Positions 1 through 8,664 of a stretch of DNA of 53,951 nucleotides are shown piece after piece. A model generated the notes under the pieces. It worked only from the letters and a program-made list of their open reading frames with translations. It did not search any database and was not told the origin of the DNA. The first letter of the stretch is position 1, and the number at the start of each line of letters is the position of its first letter. Source of the stretch: a bacterium (GTDB lineage Bacteria > SZUA-79 > Acidulodesulfobacterales > Acidulodesulfobacteraceae); contig JAKAOK010000011.1 of the NCBI GenBank assembly GCA_021812245.1, positions 1 through 53,951 on the forward strand, written 5' to 3'. Both the position numbers and the translations under genes were made by a program.

Positions 1-39
1 TATCATATCGTAAAATGTAGGTAAATATAGCAACCGGGG

Positions 40-1245
40 TTATTTTTTGCTCAATGTTATAAGGATATCGAAACTCTTTCCGTGCGATTTTATAACCTTG
101 ACCCTTGCGTAACGGCTCTTTAAATAGCTTAATAAATTATTAAACCCGGCGGCGCCTCCAGCAGTTTCTCCAGAAAAATCGATAGAACCGAAAGAATAAT
201 TTATCTCCGTTAGTTTTATGTTATTGGTTTCCGGACCAGCGGCATTATAATTTTTAAACCCCGATACGTATTTTAAAAAATTAAGCACGGCTATTCCTTC
301 CTCGTTTGAATATTTTAAGGATTTAAGTTTATCGTAGTAAGATTTTATGTCGAATCCGGGTTCGTAAAAAATCTTCTGGCCGGGATAATATTTTAGCATA
401 ATTTTATTTATTTTCGATTGTATCGTTTTTATTTTTTGATAATTATAATAGTTATTCAGTGCAAAATAAAGAATGATTACAAAAAAAACGGCTATGGAGA
501 CAAACGAGACCTTTTTGAGATAATTTAAAATAATGCCGTCCCCGTTGAATCCGCCGGAACGGGACCGGATTAAGGCGCCGTAGGACAAAAATGCGGGGGG
601 TCTGCCGCCGGCTATGTTGCCGATGGTGCCGCCGGCAAGCCGCTGCCACCATTTTTTGCCTTTTGCCAATTTCGAAAGGATACGGGTTTCCAATTCACGT
701 TCCATTATTACGTGATCGAAATTACCGGCATCCGCATCCGCCTGGCTTAATTCCTCTACCCCTTCGAGTTCCCCGCCCGAATATGTAAATTTTACCCTGC
801 CAGGCTTCCATAATACGGAAACCCTACCCGTCGCTTTTTCTTCGCCGGGTAACGATTTATCTTTTTCGAATAATTTATCTTTGATATAAGAATGGATTAA
901 AAAAAATGGGGCATAAATCTTTGCCTTCCCCGCTATATTTTCCGGCAATCCCTTAAGAACGAATATTTTGTCGGAAGGCTCCTTTTTAAAGTATTCCACT
1001 AAAAGCCTGTTTTTGGAAATCCTGTTTGCTATTATATAAAGGCTATCCGGATCCAAAGGAGTCAACCCCTCTAACGCCGTCCGCGCAAGGCCGTATTCCT
1101 GCTTAGCGTTTTTCAACTCGAACGGGAATGATAAAACCTTGTATGAAATCATCTCGGTGGGAATAATAAGGATTATATCATCTCTAACGCTTGCGTTCTG
1201 GTTTCCGGACGGGCCGGATTCTTTAATGGTCATTTTCATAGTCAT
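40..1245 (-). CDS. gspL: GspL-like type II secretion inner-membrane protein
   Basis: Probable GspL, the bitopic inner-membrane protein that links the secretion ATPase to the pseudopilus assembly platform. The 401-residue chain has a cytoplasmic N-terminal region, one clear membrane helix at about residues 247-266 and a periplasmic C-terminal region of the size expected for the ferredoxin-like domain. The identification rests on this architecture and on gspK lying 32 bases upstream in the same orientation; sequence similarity to GspL is weak by eye. Three ATG codons lie within the first five residues and I kept the first. The partner genes gspC-J are not in the window and may continue beyond its left edge. 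Confidence 0.6.
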   Translation of the reverse strand: MTMKMTIKESGPSGNQNASVRDDIILIIPTEMISYKVLSFPFELKNAKQEYGLARTALEGLTPLDPDSLYIIANRISKNRLLVEYFKKEPSDKIFVLKGLPENIAGKAKIYAPFFLIHSYIKDKLFEKDKSLPGEEKATGRVSVLWKPGRVKFTYSGGELEGVEELSQADADAGNFDHVIMERELETRILSKLAKGKKWWQRLAGGTIGNIAGGRPPAFLSYGALIRSRSGGFNGDGIILNYLKKVSFVSIAVFFVIILYFALNNYYNYQKIKTIQSKINKIMLKYYPGQKIFYEPGFDIKSYYDKLKSLKYSNEEGIAVLNFLKYVSGFKNYNAAGPETNNIKLTEINYSFGSIDFSGETAGGAAGFNNLLSYLKSRYARVKVIKSHGKSFDILITLSKK

Positions 1246-1277
1246 GATATTATATAAAATTATTTGATAATTTTATA

Positions 1278-2243
1278 TCATGAATTTATCTCGTAGAGTT
1301 TTTCGGGGGTGGAGCCCCCGAAAAAGTAAAGCGCAGTTATAGCCGCGTGTGAATTTTTATATGCGCCGGAGACGGCAATCTTGTAGTAGACTGAATTAAA
1401 CTCTATCAGCGGTGCAATCGATGCCAGGGCGCCATTCTGAAAACCGGAGACGCTCAATATATCCTGCGGCGACCGGAACGGGTTATTTACGCGGTAATTA
1501 ACAAGTTCCTTTGCAGCGGAGACCGAAATCAACGGGCTCAACGAATATATAACCTCGTAGGGAGCAAAGTTTATATTAATCATTCCCGACGAATTCACGC
1601 ATAAAAAGTTTTTCAAAATATAGTAATATTTATAGGTGATGCCCGGCACTAGCATCAAATCCCTTAAAGTAAGAAACGAGGCCTTATATTTGCCGGACTG
1701 CAATTGGGGCTCTCCGGCGACAAGCTGTAAGTTCGGACTTTCGGCTACTTTTATGTATTTCGTAAATTTTGACGACAAGCCGGCATAATTTAAATTATTT
1801 TTCTGCATAAAAACTTCTATGTTGCTTATAAGGCCCTGCGGAATTCCTAGTATATAAAAAAGTCTTTCCAATTCAGGCTCTAAGGTTTTGTTTACCGTGC
1901 CGTCGGCATACACCAGCTCGTTTATATTAAACTTTGCGCCCTGCGGATAGACAAACAACCTTGCAGTGCCCCCAAGCAGGGGATAGCCGTTCTGATACGC
2001 GGAAAGCTCATTCGCCAGCAGGCTTTGCTCGGTTATATCAGAACTGTATTGCGCCAAAAGGCGTTTTGCGATATTTAATCCCGATTTTGCTATATAATAC
2101 GATTTCTGATAATTCTCGTAATATCCGGTCCTGACCACATAATCCTTTGTCCTGACTATAAAACTAAGGATTAAGGAACTCAAAAGCCCCGTTATAAGAA
2201 TGACATAAAGCAGAGCGGAGCCGGCCGGCTTTTTGTCCTGCAT
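1278..2243 (-). CDS. gspK: GspK-like minor pseudopilin, type II secretion
   Basis: Minor pseudopilin that caps the type II secretion pseudopilus. The N-terminus has a short basic leader ending KKPAG, then a hydrophobic helix at about residues 9-30, which fits prepilin-peptidase cleavage after Gly and, as in other GspK proteins, lacks the usual Glu at position 5. The region at about 225-275, with repeated short helices and the pattern NFAPYEVIYSLSPLI, matches the helical insert domain typical of GspK. The length of 321 residues is normal. It lies directly upstream of gspL and was probably cotranscribed with it. Confidence 0.75.
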   Translation of the reverse strand: MQDKKPAGSALLYVILITGLLSSLILSFIVRTKDYVVRTGYYENYQKSYYIAKSGLNIAKRLLAQYSSDITEQSLLANELSAYQNGYPLLGGTARLFVYPQGAKFNINELVYADGTVNKTLEPELERLFYILGIPQGLISNIEVFMQKNNLNYAGLSSKFTKYIKVAESPNLQLVAGEPQLQSGKYKASFLTLRDLMLVPGITYKYYYILKNFLCVNSSGMININFAPYEVIYSLSPLISVSAAKELVNYRVNNPFRSPQDILSVSGFQNGALASIAPLIEFNSVYYKIAVSGAYKNSHAAITALYFFGGSTPEKLYEINS

Positions 2244-2357
2244 TTATTTCTCCTGTCTATAAAAATTAATAAACGGATACAATATAATTTTAGATTGATA
2301 ATTTTATGATTGATATAATTAGAAAAATATTATATCATTCAATTAATTAATGCAATA

Positions 2358-2390
2358 TTTATTGAATATATTAAAAATATATTCAATAAA
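2358..2390. repeat. 15-bp perfect inverted repeat in divergent intergenic region
   Basis: TTTATTGAATATATT is followed after AAA by its exact reverse complement. It lies between the divergent gspK and GspM-like genes. It has no GC-rich stem or T-tract, so it looks more like an operator or a cruciform-forming site than a terminator. The rest of the 2244-2497 gap is strongly AT-rich with no other gene visible. Confidence 0.6.
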
Positions 2391-2497
2391 AACCTTAATA
2401 TAATCATTAAATCAGCCGGTAACACATTGGCCATTCATTATTTTATATTAACATTAATTGCTAATATTAATCCTTGAGCAAGGAACAGGGGGGGCGG

Positions 2498-2998
2498 TTG
2501 AATATACTTTCCAAAAGACTTCTTTTATATGCGGGCGTTGTGCTTTTAGCCTATGTCGTCATACTGCTTTACGTAGTTTTGCCGCTTATAAAAAAAAATA
2601 ACCTCGAAAGAAGCACCCTAAAAGCGGAAAAAGCCTCCTTTAATTATATTCTATTATATTCCGCCAAAATAAACAAGCTTAAAAAAGAAGAGGTTCTAAG
2701 CAATCTAAATAAAGTTCGCGGTAGCAGGCAGAAAAGCGGCGGTTTTTTCAAATTCCTAAACACGAGTATGGCTTATTTCGGAATAGCATCCTCCAAACCG
2801 CTGATTAAAGCGGCGAAAAGCGGCGGCAAACGTGAAATAATACTTTCGCTGAAAGGCATTTCTCTGAATAAGGCGATAGATGTAATTTACCTTATATCTA
2901 ATTCCGGGTACGATACAGCATTTAAATCCTTAAAGCTTAAAAGAAATTTTAATAACCGCGGGCTGTTAGACCTCGAGGCAGATTTTAAAACCGCTTAG
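2498..2998 (+). CDS. GspM-like bitopic membrane protein
   Basis: A 166-residue protein starting at a TTG preceded by a G-rich ribosome site; an upstream in-frame TTG at 2474 lacks one. It has one membrane helix near the N-terminus (about residues 8-30, LLLYAGVVLLAYVVILLYVV), then a charged heptad-like stretch and a C-terminal alpha/beta domain of about 90 residues. This resembles GspM/PilO-type proteins, which bind GspL. Its divergent orientation relative to gspK and gspL is unusual, because gspM normally follows gspL in the same operon. The functional call comes from architecture and context only. Confidence 0.45.
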   Translation: MNILSKRLLLYAGVVLLAYVVILLYVVLPLIKKNNLERSTLKAEKASFNYILLYSAKINKLKKEEVLSNLNKVRGSRQKSGGFFKFLNTSMAYFGIASSKPLIKAAKSGGKREIILSLKGISLNKAIDVIYLISNSGYDTAFKSLKLKRNFNNRGLLDLEADFKTA

Positions 2999-3023
2999 CA
3001 AGGGCAAAGCCGGAATGCTAATT

Positions 3024-3250
3024 TTATTACCCAAATCCCGATTTAGGATTTTATAGATATGGATTGACGCTTCGCTCTCGGCCTTCGGCCTCGTGAAGTT
3101 CCTTAGTAACTTTCCCGCTTTCACGGGAATGACACACCTAATTGGTAAATATTTAAATCACAGTTTAGTCATTACCGCGAAAGCGGGAATCCATAATTAC
3201 TTAATATTGGAATTTCTCAAATAGTTTCTAAATCGGGATTTGGATAATAA
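3024..3250. repeat. MITE-like repeat, copy 1
   Basis: About 227 bp bounded by inverted repeats. The left end CCAAATCCCGATTTAG (from 3031) is the reverse complement of the right end at 3228-3243. Pairing continues outward through TTATTA with one mismatch. The interior carries small palindromes of the form CCCGCTTTCACGGG and CGCGAAAGCGGGAATCCA. A second copy with the same ends lies at 40749-40929. There is no open reading frame inside, so it is a non-autonomous element or a structural repeat. It fills most of the 2999-3301 intergenic gap. Confidence 0.7.
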
Positions 3251-3301
3251 TTTTTTATTTAAAATTTTTTCGTTTTCGGCCGACATATCTTATATTTATT
3301 T

Positions 3302-4225
3302 TTATGCTTTTCCGGCAGTTAAATATTCTTTCAGCCATTCTTTTAAATGCGACCTTTCTAACCCGAAAAGTTCATCCGGTCCGCCCATATCTCCTTCGCA
3401 AACATTATCGTACTTAAGCATTCGTATCTGATCCGACGTTATAGGCTCATTTTTAGATAAAGATGAAGATAATTTTTCGATAAAATTTAAAGATTTTTCG
3501 GCTATAAAAGACGGCGCATGAATTTTTAGTTTTTTCGGCGGAGAAATTTCCATAATTAAATCTATCATTTCCTCGAACGTGTATGTATCCGGACCGCACA
3601 GCTGAAATACTTTATTTATCGTTTTTTCGTTATATAAAGAATTATTATATGCCTCCGCTACGGAAAAGACGTCTATCGGCGCAAATTTGGTTTCGCCTGT
3701 TCCGATTATCGGAACGAACGCTCTTGTTTTTACTAAATCGATAAGGTCGTCGAAAAACCCCGCATTATTTCCAAAAATTAAAGAGGGGCGGAAAACCGTC
3801 CATTTCAGACCGGAATTCCCGACAAGGGATTCGCCTTCGTATTTCGTCGAAAAATATTCGGAATCGCTGCCTTCAGCGGCGCCTAGCGCACTCATATGAA
3901 TAAATCTCTCTATGCCGTTTTCCTTTGCCAAACCCAATAATGCGTTTACATAATCCACATGAACCTTTTGAAATGAAAAATCGGGGAGGCTTCTTATTAT
4001 TCCTATAAGATTTATTACGGCGTCAAATTTATTTGCGGACAGAAAACCGTTAACAGCAGCTTTTTCCTCAAGCGTTCCCTCGAAAACTTCAAAGCCCAGC
4101 TCTTTTAAGCGCGGGATTTTCTTTTTATTGCGCTCCAGAAGCGTAACTGAAGCACCCGAAGATTTAATTTTTTCGGCTACGACCGAACCTACGAACCCCG
4201 TACCGCCCGTAATAAAAACTTTCAT
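3302..4225 (-). CDS. NAD-dependent epimerase/dehydratase family protein (NDUFA9-like)
   Basis: Atypical short-chain dehydrogenase/epimerase of about 307 residues. The N-terminus MKVFITGGTGFVGSVVA is a textbook dinucleotide-binding glycine motif, and a Ser-to-Tyr/Lys region (YFSTKYEGE, near residue 130-140) follows. The overall pattern matches the complex I NDUFA9-like or NAD(P)H-binding sugar-epimerase-like group; the substrate is unknown. The chosen ATG at 4225 has a GGAG site six bases upstream, whereas the ATG four codons further out has none. It is flanked by unrelated genes and appears monocistronic. Confidence 0.75.
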   Translation of the reverse strand: MKVFITGGTGFVGSVVAEKIKSSGASVTLLERNKKKIPRLKELGFEVFEGTLEEKAAVNGFLSANKFDAVINLIGIIRSLPDFSFQKVHVDYVNALLGLAKENGIERFIHMSALGAAEGSDSEYFSTKYEGESLVGNSGLKWTVFRPSLIFGNNAGFFDDLIDLVKTRAFVPIIGTGETKFAPIDVFSVAEAYNNSLYNEKTINKVFQLCGPDTYTFEEMIDLIMEISPPKKLKIHAPSFIAEKSLNFIEKLSSSLSKNEPITSDQIRMLKYDNVCEGDMGGPDELFGLERSHLKEWLKEYLTAGKA

Positions 4226-4341
4226 GGCATACTCCATATTTTATATTAAATTTTCTAAAGTTTAATTATGCAGAGGGTGGATGAAATAATTTAACGCTAA
4301 TATAATTATACCATTAATCGGGATTGACAACAGTCGGCATC

Positions 4342-5298
4342 TTATTTTATTTCTTTATAATTGAAATAGTGATTTGCTTCGATATATCTTATGGTTCCTG
4401 TTTTTGACCTCATAACCACCGAATATGTTTTTGCCCCGCCGTGAAAAAATTCGACGCCTTTGAGGTAATCGCCATTGGTTACGCCGGTTGCGACGAATAT
4501 AACGTCGCCGGCGGCAAGCTCTTGGATTCCGTAAATTTTATTTAAATCTTTTATCCCCATTTTAAGGGCACGTTCTTTTTCGTCTTCATTTCTGAAAGCA
4601 AGCCTACCCTGCATATCGCCTCCGACGCATCTTAAAGCCGCCGCGCCGAGAACTCCTTCGGGCGCGCCGCCGATGCCCATAAGAACATCGATTCCGGAAT
4701 CTTCTTTAGCGGTTGCTATAGCTCCCGCAACGTCGCCGTCCTGAATAAGGCGGATTCTTGCGCCTGCTTTTCTGACTTCTCCTATTAAGGCTTTATGCCT
4801 TTCGCGGTTAAGAATTATAACGGTAAGGTCTTCGACGTATCTGTTCAGGGCATCCGCAATTCTATGAAGATTTTCGGCCGGAGAAAGATTAATGTCGATA
4901 GCGCCTTTCGCTTTAGGTCCTACGGCTATCTTCTCCATATAGGTATCGGGGGCGTGAAGAAAGTTCCCGTGGTCGCCTATAGCCATTACGGCAATAGCAT
5001 TAGGGGCGCTAGTAGCAGCTAAAGTAGTTCCTTCTAACGGATCAACGGCTATATCGACCTTCTGCCCTTTTCCGTTACCTACTTTTTCCCCTATATAAAG
5101 CATGGGAGCTTCATCTCTTTCGCCTTCGCCGATAACGATAGTGCCGTCTATGTCGATATAATTAAGAGAGTCTCTCATAGATTCCACAGCCGCCCTGTCT
5201 GCCGCTTTTTCGTCGCCCCTGCCGATAAATCTTGCAACCGATATTGCGGCATGCTCAGTAACTCTGACGAATTCAATAGTCAACGCTTTATCGTCCAT
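4342..5298 (-). CDS. glpX: Class II fructose-1,6-bisphosphatase
   Basis: Hydrolyses fructose 1,6-bisphosphate to fructose 6-phosphate in gluconeogenesis. The 318-residue sequence has the class II signatures: GEGERDEAPMLYIGE near residue 57-71 and DIAVDPLEGTT near 83-93, which bind metal and phosphate. A strong AGGAGG site precedes the ATG. It lies just downstream of the citryl-CoA cleavage genes in the same orientation, which fits a role in building sugars from newly fixed carbon. A 12-bp inverted repeat separates it from the citryl-CoA lyase gene, so its expression may be partly separate. Confidence 0.93.
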   Translation of the reverse strand: MDDKALTIEFVRVTEHAAISVARFIGRGDEKAADRAAVESMRDSLNYIDIDGTIVIGEGERDEAPMLYIGEKVGNGKGQKVDIAVDPLEGTTLAATSAPNAIAVMAIGDHGNFLHAPDTYMEKIAVGPKAKGAIDINLSPAENLHRIADALNRYVEDLTVIILNRERHKALIGEVRKAGARIRLIQDGDVAGAIATAKEDSGIDVLMGIGGAPEGVLGAAALRCVGGDMQGRLAFRNEDEKERALKMGIKDLNKIYGIQELAAGDVIFVATGVTNGDYLKGVEFFHGGAKTYSVVMRSKTGTIRYIEANHYFNYKEIK

Positions 5299-5327
5299 AA
5301 CTGCTCCTCCCTTATTTATTATAAAGA

Positions 5328-5397
5328 CAGACTTAAGCCGTCCTCATAATCAATAATTAATTAATATTTATTTTATTATATATAAGGCTTAAGTCTG
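5328..5397. repeat. 12-bp inverted repeat between glpX and ccl
   Basis: CAGACTTAAGCC at 5328-5339 and its exact complement at 5386-5397, with a 46-bp AT-rich spacer. On the minus strand it follows the ccl stop and precedes glpX. It could be a weak terminator, an RNA processing site or a paired operator. The long loop argues against a strong terminator. Confidence 0.5.
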
Positions 5398-5407
5398 TGA
5401 CTTTCTT

Positions 5408-6202
5408 TTAAAAACTGCGCTCCGGCGCTCCGTCGTATTCGTGGAGGTTTGCGGCTAACCTTCTGAAGGGTTTTTCTCTCATCCATTCCTCGAAAACCTG
5501 ACCGACTAGTCCGGCTGAACGGGCAATAATAAAAAAGCCTTTGCCGAGCCTGTAATCGAAACCCATATCGGAAATTATTGCGGCGATACAACCGTCAACG
5601 TTAAGAGGGAGTTTCTGCTCCGGCTTTTTAAACCTGAATTCGTCCGCTATTCCAACTGCAAGCCTAACGTAATTACCCCCAAAATTTAGGTCGTTAGCGA
5701 CTTCTAAAAGCCTTTTAGTCCTCGGATCGACGGTATGAAGCTTATGGCCGTAACCCGCAAGTCTTTTTTTGTTTTTGAGCGCGTCGTCAACTATGTTTGC
5801 CGCCATTTCTTTTATGTCGGCGTCTTTAATGCCTTCTTTGCCCTTTAAATAATCCTGAAACATTTTGGCGGCTTTTTCTATGGCCCCTCCGTGGGCATCG
5901 CCGAGAGTCAGAACTCCCGCAGCTACGGCGGCATTAAGAGAATTCCCTCCCGAAAATACCGTTCTTGCGGCTACGGCGGAAGGCGTCGCTATACCTGCAT
6001 CTATGCACGAAACGAAAATTGCGTCGAGCATTTTAGCTTCATTTTGATTTGGAAGTTCGCCTTTTAAAAGCAAGAAACATACCTCGGCGTAAGATTTACT
6101 GCCGATTAAATTGTCTAGATTATATCCCCTTATAAGGATCTTTCCATCTTGATTCGACGTAATGGCGCTGCGCCATTCTTTCTGGGAAACAGTTTCAGAC
6201 AT
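5408..6202 (-). CDS. ccl: Citryl-CoA lyase (citrate synthase-like)
   Basis: Probably cleaves citryl-CoA to acetyl-CoA and oxaloacetate, the second half of two-step citrate cleavage in the reductive TCA cycle. The 264-residue protein is a short citrate-synthase-fold enzyme. It has GYGHKLHTVDPRTKRL, a catalytic-His segment, near residue 155-170 and a C-terminus ending PFRR...YDGAPERSF like that of the lyase domain of ATP-citrate lyase. Length and gene order fit the Hydrogenobacter-type Ccl rather than full citrate synthase (about 400 residues). The ATG at 6202 is used with a GAGGAG site upstream. The next genes upstream encode the synthetase subunits. Confidence 0.85.
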   Translation of the reverse strand: MSETVSQKEWRSAITSNQDGKILIRGYNLDNLIGSKSYAEVCFLLLKGELPNQNEAKMLDAIFVSCIDAGIATPSAVAARTVFSGGNSLNAAVAAGVLTLGDAHGGAIEKAAKMFQDYLKGKEGIKDADIKEMAANIVDDALKNKKRLAGYGHKLHTVDPRTKRLLEVANDLNFGGNYVRLAVGIADEFRFKKPEQKLPLNVDGCIAAIISDMGFDYRLGKGFFIIARSAGLVGQVFEEWMREKPFRRLAANLHEYDGAPERSF

Positions 6203-6297
6203 AAAAATTAACACTCCTCATTTTAATTTTTTAAATTTTTTAAATTAAATCTCCCTTAGCCTCGACAACCGCATTGAAGAAACTAAGGGAGTAAAAT

Positions 6298-7296
6298 TTA
6301 TTTAAAAGTATTATATAAGGGTTTGACGTTATCGGACGAACCATCTTCAAAATCTCTTTTAACTCCGAGCGAAATAAGCGAATTGACCAATTCGTGATAA
6401 AATTTGGCGACCTTGATTGTTCCTGTTTTTTTGCCGACTTCTTCGAGCATTTTTATCTTGTTAGTCGCTTTGCCCATCCCTCTTTCCACTATTGCTCCCG
6501 CATGACCGAACGAAACGCCTTCCGGCATCATCTCCTGAAAAACGCCTGCGACAAACACTGCCAACGGCTTAGTAAATCCGCCTTTAGCGACAAGCTCTGC
6601 AACCTGTTCTTCGTATGTGCCGCCAGGCTCTCCCATTATAACGCATGCCTGAACGTTTTTGTCTTTTTCCAGTTCGGGCAGAACATCGGCAAAGGTGGTA
6701 CAGGCTATAACATCGCCGCCGACCGCCAAAGCCATATAAATTCCGAAGCCTCTTCTTTTAAACATTTCGGAAGTAGTAACGGTGAGCCCGCCGCTTTTTG
6801 AAAGAACGACTATAGATCCGTCCTTAAATGCAATACTCGGGTCTTTACCGCCGATAGCGCCGATTCTTCCAACCGACGGAACATAGCATCCTAAAGACGT
6901 TCCGCCGACTACGGTAACGCCTTTTTCTTTCGCGAGTTCGTATATTATTATGGAATCCCTGATAGGAACATGTTCGGTAATTATATACATAAGTTTAATG
7001 CCGTTGTCTATCAGTTCATAAACCGCATCCAGAACCGAGGTGGGAGGAACGTATATAAGACCGGTATTTACGAACTCTTTTAATTCTTTGACTTTTAAGG
7101 CGTCTTTTACCGTGTCAAAAACGGGCACAGGACATTCTTCCTTAAGAACGGTTCCCCCTTTTCCCGGAGTTACTCCGCATTTTACTATGCCGGGAAATAA
7201 CTTTTCGGATTCTATAACGACCTGGGAGGCCTCTCTTCCCGTAATACCGATTACTATAACGCCGGTGCCGTCGTTTAAAAATTTAGTGCCTTTCAT
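6298..7296 (-). CDS. ccsB: Citryl-CoA synthetase small subunit (SucD/AclA-N-like)
   Basis: Member of the succinyl-CoA synthetase alpha superfamily, 332 residues. It has an N-terminal CoA-binding Rossmann domain (VIVIGITGREASQ) and the phospho-histidine segment SFGHAGAIVERG near residue 260-270. Succinyl-CoA synthetase alpha is usually about 290 residues. The longer chain and the adjacent citryl-CoA lyase and large-subunit genes point to citryl-CoA synthetase, which forms citryl-CoA from citrate, CoA and ATP. Together this gene and ccl correspond to the two halves of the AclA chain of ATP-citrate lyase, here split. The ATG at 7296 has a GGAG nine bases upstream. Confidence 0.82.
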   Translation of the reverse strand: MKGTKFLNDGTGVIVIGITGREASQVVIESEKLFPGIVKCGVTPGKGGTVLKEECPVPVFDTVKDALKVKELKEFVNTGLIYVPPTSVLDAVYELIDNGIKLMYIITEHVPIRDSIIIYELAKEKGVTVVGGTSLGCYVPSVGRIGAIGGKDPSIAFKDGSIVVLSKSGGLTVTTSEMFKRRGFGIYMALAVGGDVIACTTFADVLPELEKDKNVQACVIMGEPGGTYEEQVAELVAKGGFTKPLAVFVAGVFQEMMPEGVSFGHAGAIVERGMGKATNKIKMLEEVGKKTGTIKVAKFYHELVNSLISLGVKRDFEDGSSDNVKPLYNTFK

Positions 7297-7328
7297 ATAA
7301 ATAATCTCCAATTAATTCTTTTAACAAA

Positions 7329-8570
7329 CTATATTAAATTTTTAGATTTTAAAATCTCGTAAAGTTTTTGGGGGGCTTCGGTAAGCGGAAGTTCGGAATC
7401 GTATATAACCCCTTCTATATTATTTTTTACGAAACATTCGCTAAGCATTTTTAACCCTTTTTGATATTCTGGACCGCTTCTTCTTACGACCCATGCCAAT
7501 CCTTCGGGGAATGTTCCGTCTTTTTTCATTTCTTCTATCGCCGAAACCAGGCCTTCTCCTAGCGTCACATCTATTCTGGTGTTGCTTGCCGTTCCGCCGC
7601 ATACCAAAACAGCCTTTAACCCCGGCTTAGAGAGAATAATTTTGGAAATCTTATTCATCTTTTCCGCAGGCGGATTTCCGCCGATATCGGTAAGGTTTGC
7701 AGGCCTCATTCCAAGGGCGAAAACCGTTTCTGCCGTGATGGTCGAACCGCCTCCGCCGAACGTCATCATTCCGATATTTCCGTCTAATTCGACATATGAG
7801 CCTGCCTTACCCCTGTGGTCGTCTCTGTCTATTAAATGTGCCGCTTTCTCTCTTTCCGTAAGAGGTCTTCCCATTGCGCCTCTTGCGCTGTATATTTTTG
7901 AAGGGGCTATTCTTGCGTCGTCGTCTATCATAGTTACCGCATCTATCGCGAGAATCTTCTGCTTATCGGGATTTGCCTTGTCTCCCGCAATAATTAAAGG
8001 GTTTACTTCTAAAAGCCTTGCTTCCGAATTCCAAAACCCCTTATACATATTTGCTATAACTTCTGACAACTGCCTTAATACAGGTTTATCTTCCAGTCCG
8101 ATTTCAGTTAAATATTCTCTGACCTTATAAGGAAAAAGCCCCTCAAGCGGATTTATTTCAAAAGTAAATATTTTGGAAGGGTCCTGCGCCTCGACGTCCA
8201 TTCCGCCTTCAAGCGAAACTACGAATACCGGACGCCTCGGTTTTGAAGAATATGTAAAGCTGACGTATAATTCTTTTATTATAGAGGCTTTTTCCTGCAG
8301 GATTACGCTTACGGGTTTTTCACCGTAAACTTCGGTTCCCATTAAAGCCTGTACATGTTCGTTGGCTTCGTCTCCCGTTTTTGCAAATTTGACGGCGCCG
8401 GCCTTGCCTCTTTTCCCGACGAGAACCTGAGATTTGATAACGACGTCGCCGTACTGCTCGACAAAGTCGGCTACATTCTGTCCCGGGTGTTGAACTACTA
8501 AATATTTAGGCGTAGGCACGCCGTATTTTTTAAATATGGTATCGTATGTTTCGTATTCGTAAAGTTTCAT
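7329..8570 (-). CDS. ccsA: Citryl-CoA synthetase large subunit (ATP-grasp; SucC/AclB-like)
   Basis: ATP-grasp subunit of 413 residues. The N-terminal half carries the nucleotide-binding segment VVIKSQVLVGKRGKAGAVKF near residue 44-63, and the C-terminal half is a CoA-ligase domain with MMTFGGGGSTITAET and VCGGTASNTRID. The sequence is closer in character to AclB/CcsA than to SucC because of the long insert before the ligase domain. It pairs with the small subunit 18 bases downstream. A promoter in front of idh and a hairpin between idh and this gene suggest that expression is only partly coupled to idh. Confidence 0.82.
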   Translation of the reverse strand: MKLYEYETYDTIFKKYGVPTPKYLVVQHPGQNVADFVEQYGDVVIKSQVLVGKRGKAGAVKFAKTGDEANEHVQALMGTEVYGEKPVSVILQEKASIIKELYVSFTYSSKPRRPVFVVSLEGGMDVEAQDPSKIFTFEINPLEGLFPYKVREYLTEIGLEDKPVLRQLSEVIANMYKGFWNSEARLLEVNPLIIAGDKANPDKQKILAIDAVTMIDDDARIAPSKIYSARGAMGRPLTEREKAAHLIDRDDHRGKAGSYVELDGNIGMMTFGGGGSTITAETVFALGMRPANLTDIGGNPPAEKMNKISKIILSKPGLKAVLVCGGTASNTRIDVTLGEGLVSAIEEMKKDGTFPEGLAWVVRRSGPEYQKGLKMLSECFVKNNIEGVIYDSELPLTEAPQKLYEILKSKNLI

Positions 8571-8600
8571 GAATAATAATCCTCGTTTTAACTTAAAATA

Positions 8601-8640
8601 GGCGTTCCGGTCAGTTTGCGTTAATACCGACCGGAACGCC
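8601..8640 (-). terminator. Hairpin between idh and ccsA
   Basis: GGCGTTCCGGTC pairs perfectly with GACCGGAACGCC across a 16-base loop. On the minus strand it lies 25 bases after the idh stop and is followed by a modest U-rich run. It is likely a partial terminator or an RNA stabiliser between idh and ccsA. Confidence 0.6.
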
Positions 8641-8664
8641 GTCTTAAATTATATATAGTAGGTT

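Noticed and set aside
2999-3301. Small RNA gene in the gap
   Set aside because: The structure is explained by a repeat that occurs again at 40749; no promoter or conserved RNA pattern was seen.
7579-8130. A 183-codon open frame on the plus strand inside ccsA
   Set aside because: It is antisense to a well-conserved ATP-grasp gene, is Pro/Ser-rich without family features, and has no ribosome site.
6298-8570. Succinyl-CoA synthetase (sucCD)
   Set aside because: Both subunits are longer than usual, and a citryl-CoA lyase and isocitrate dehydrogenase gene are adjacent. Not fully excluded without a tree.
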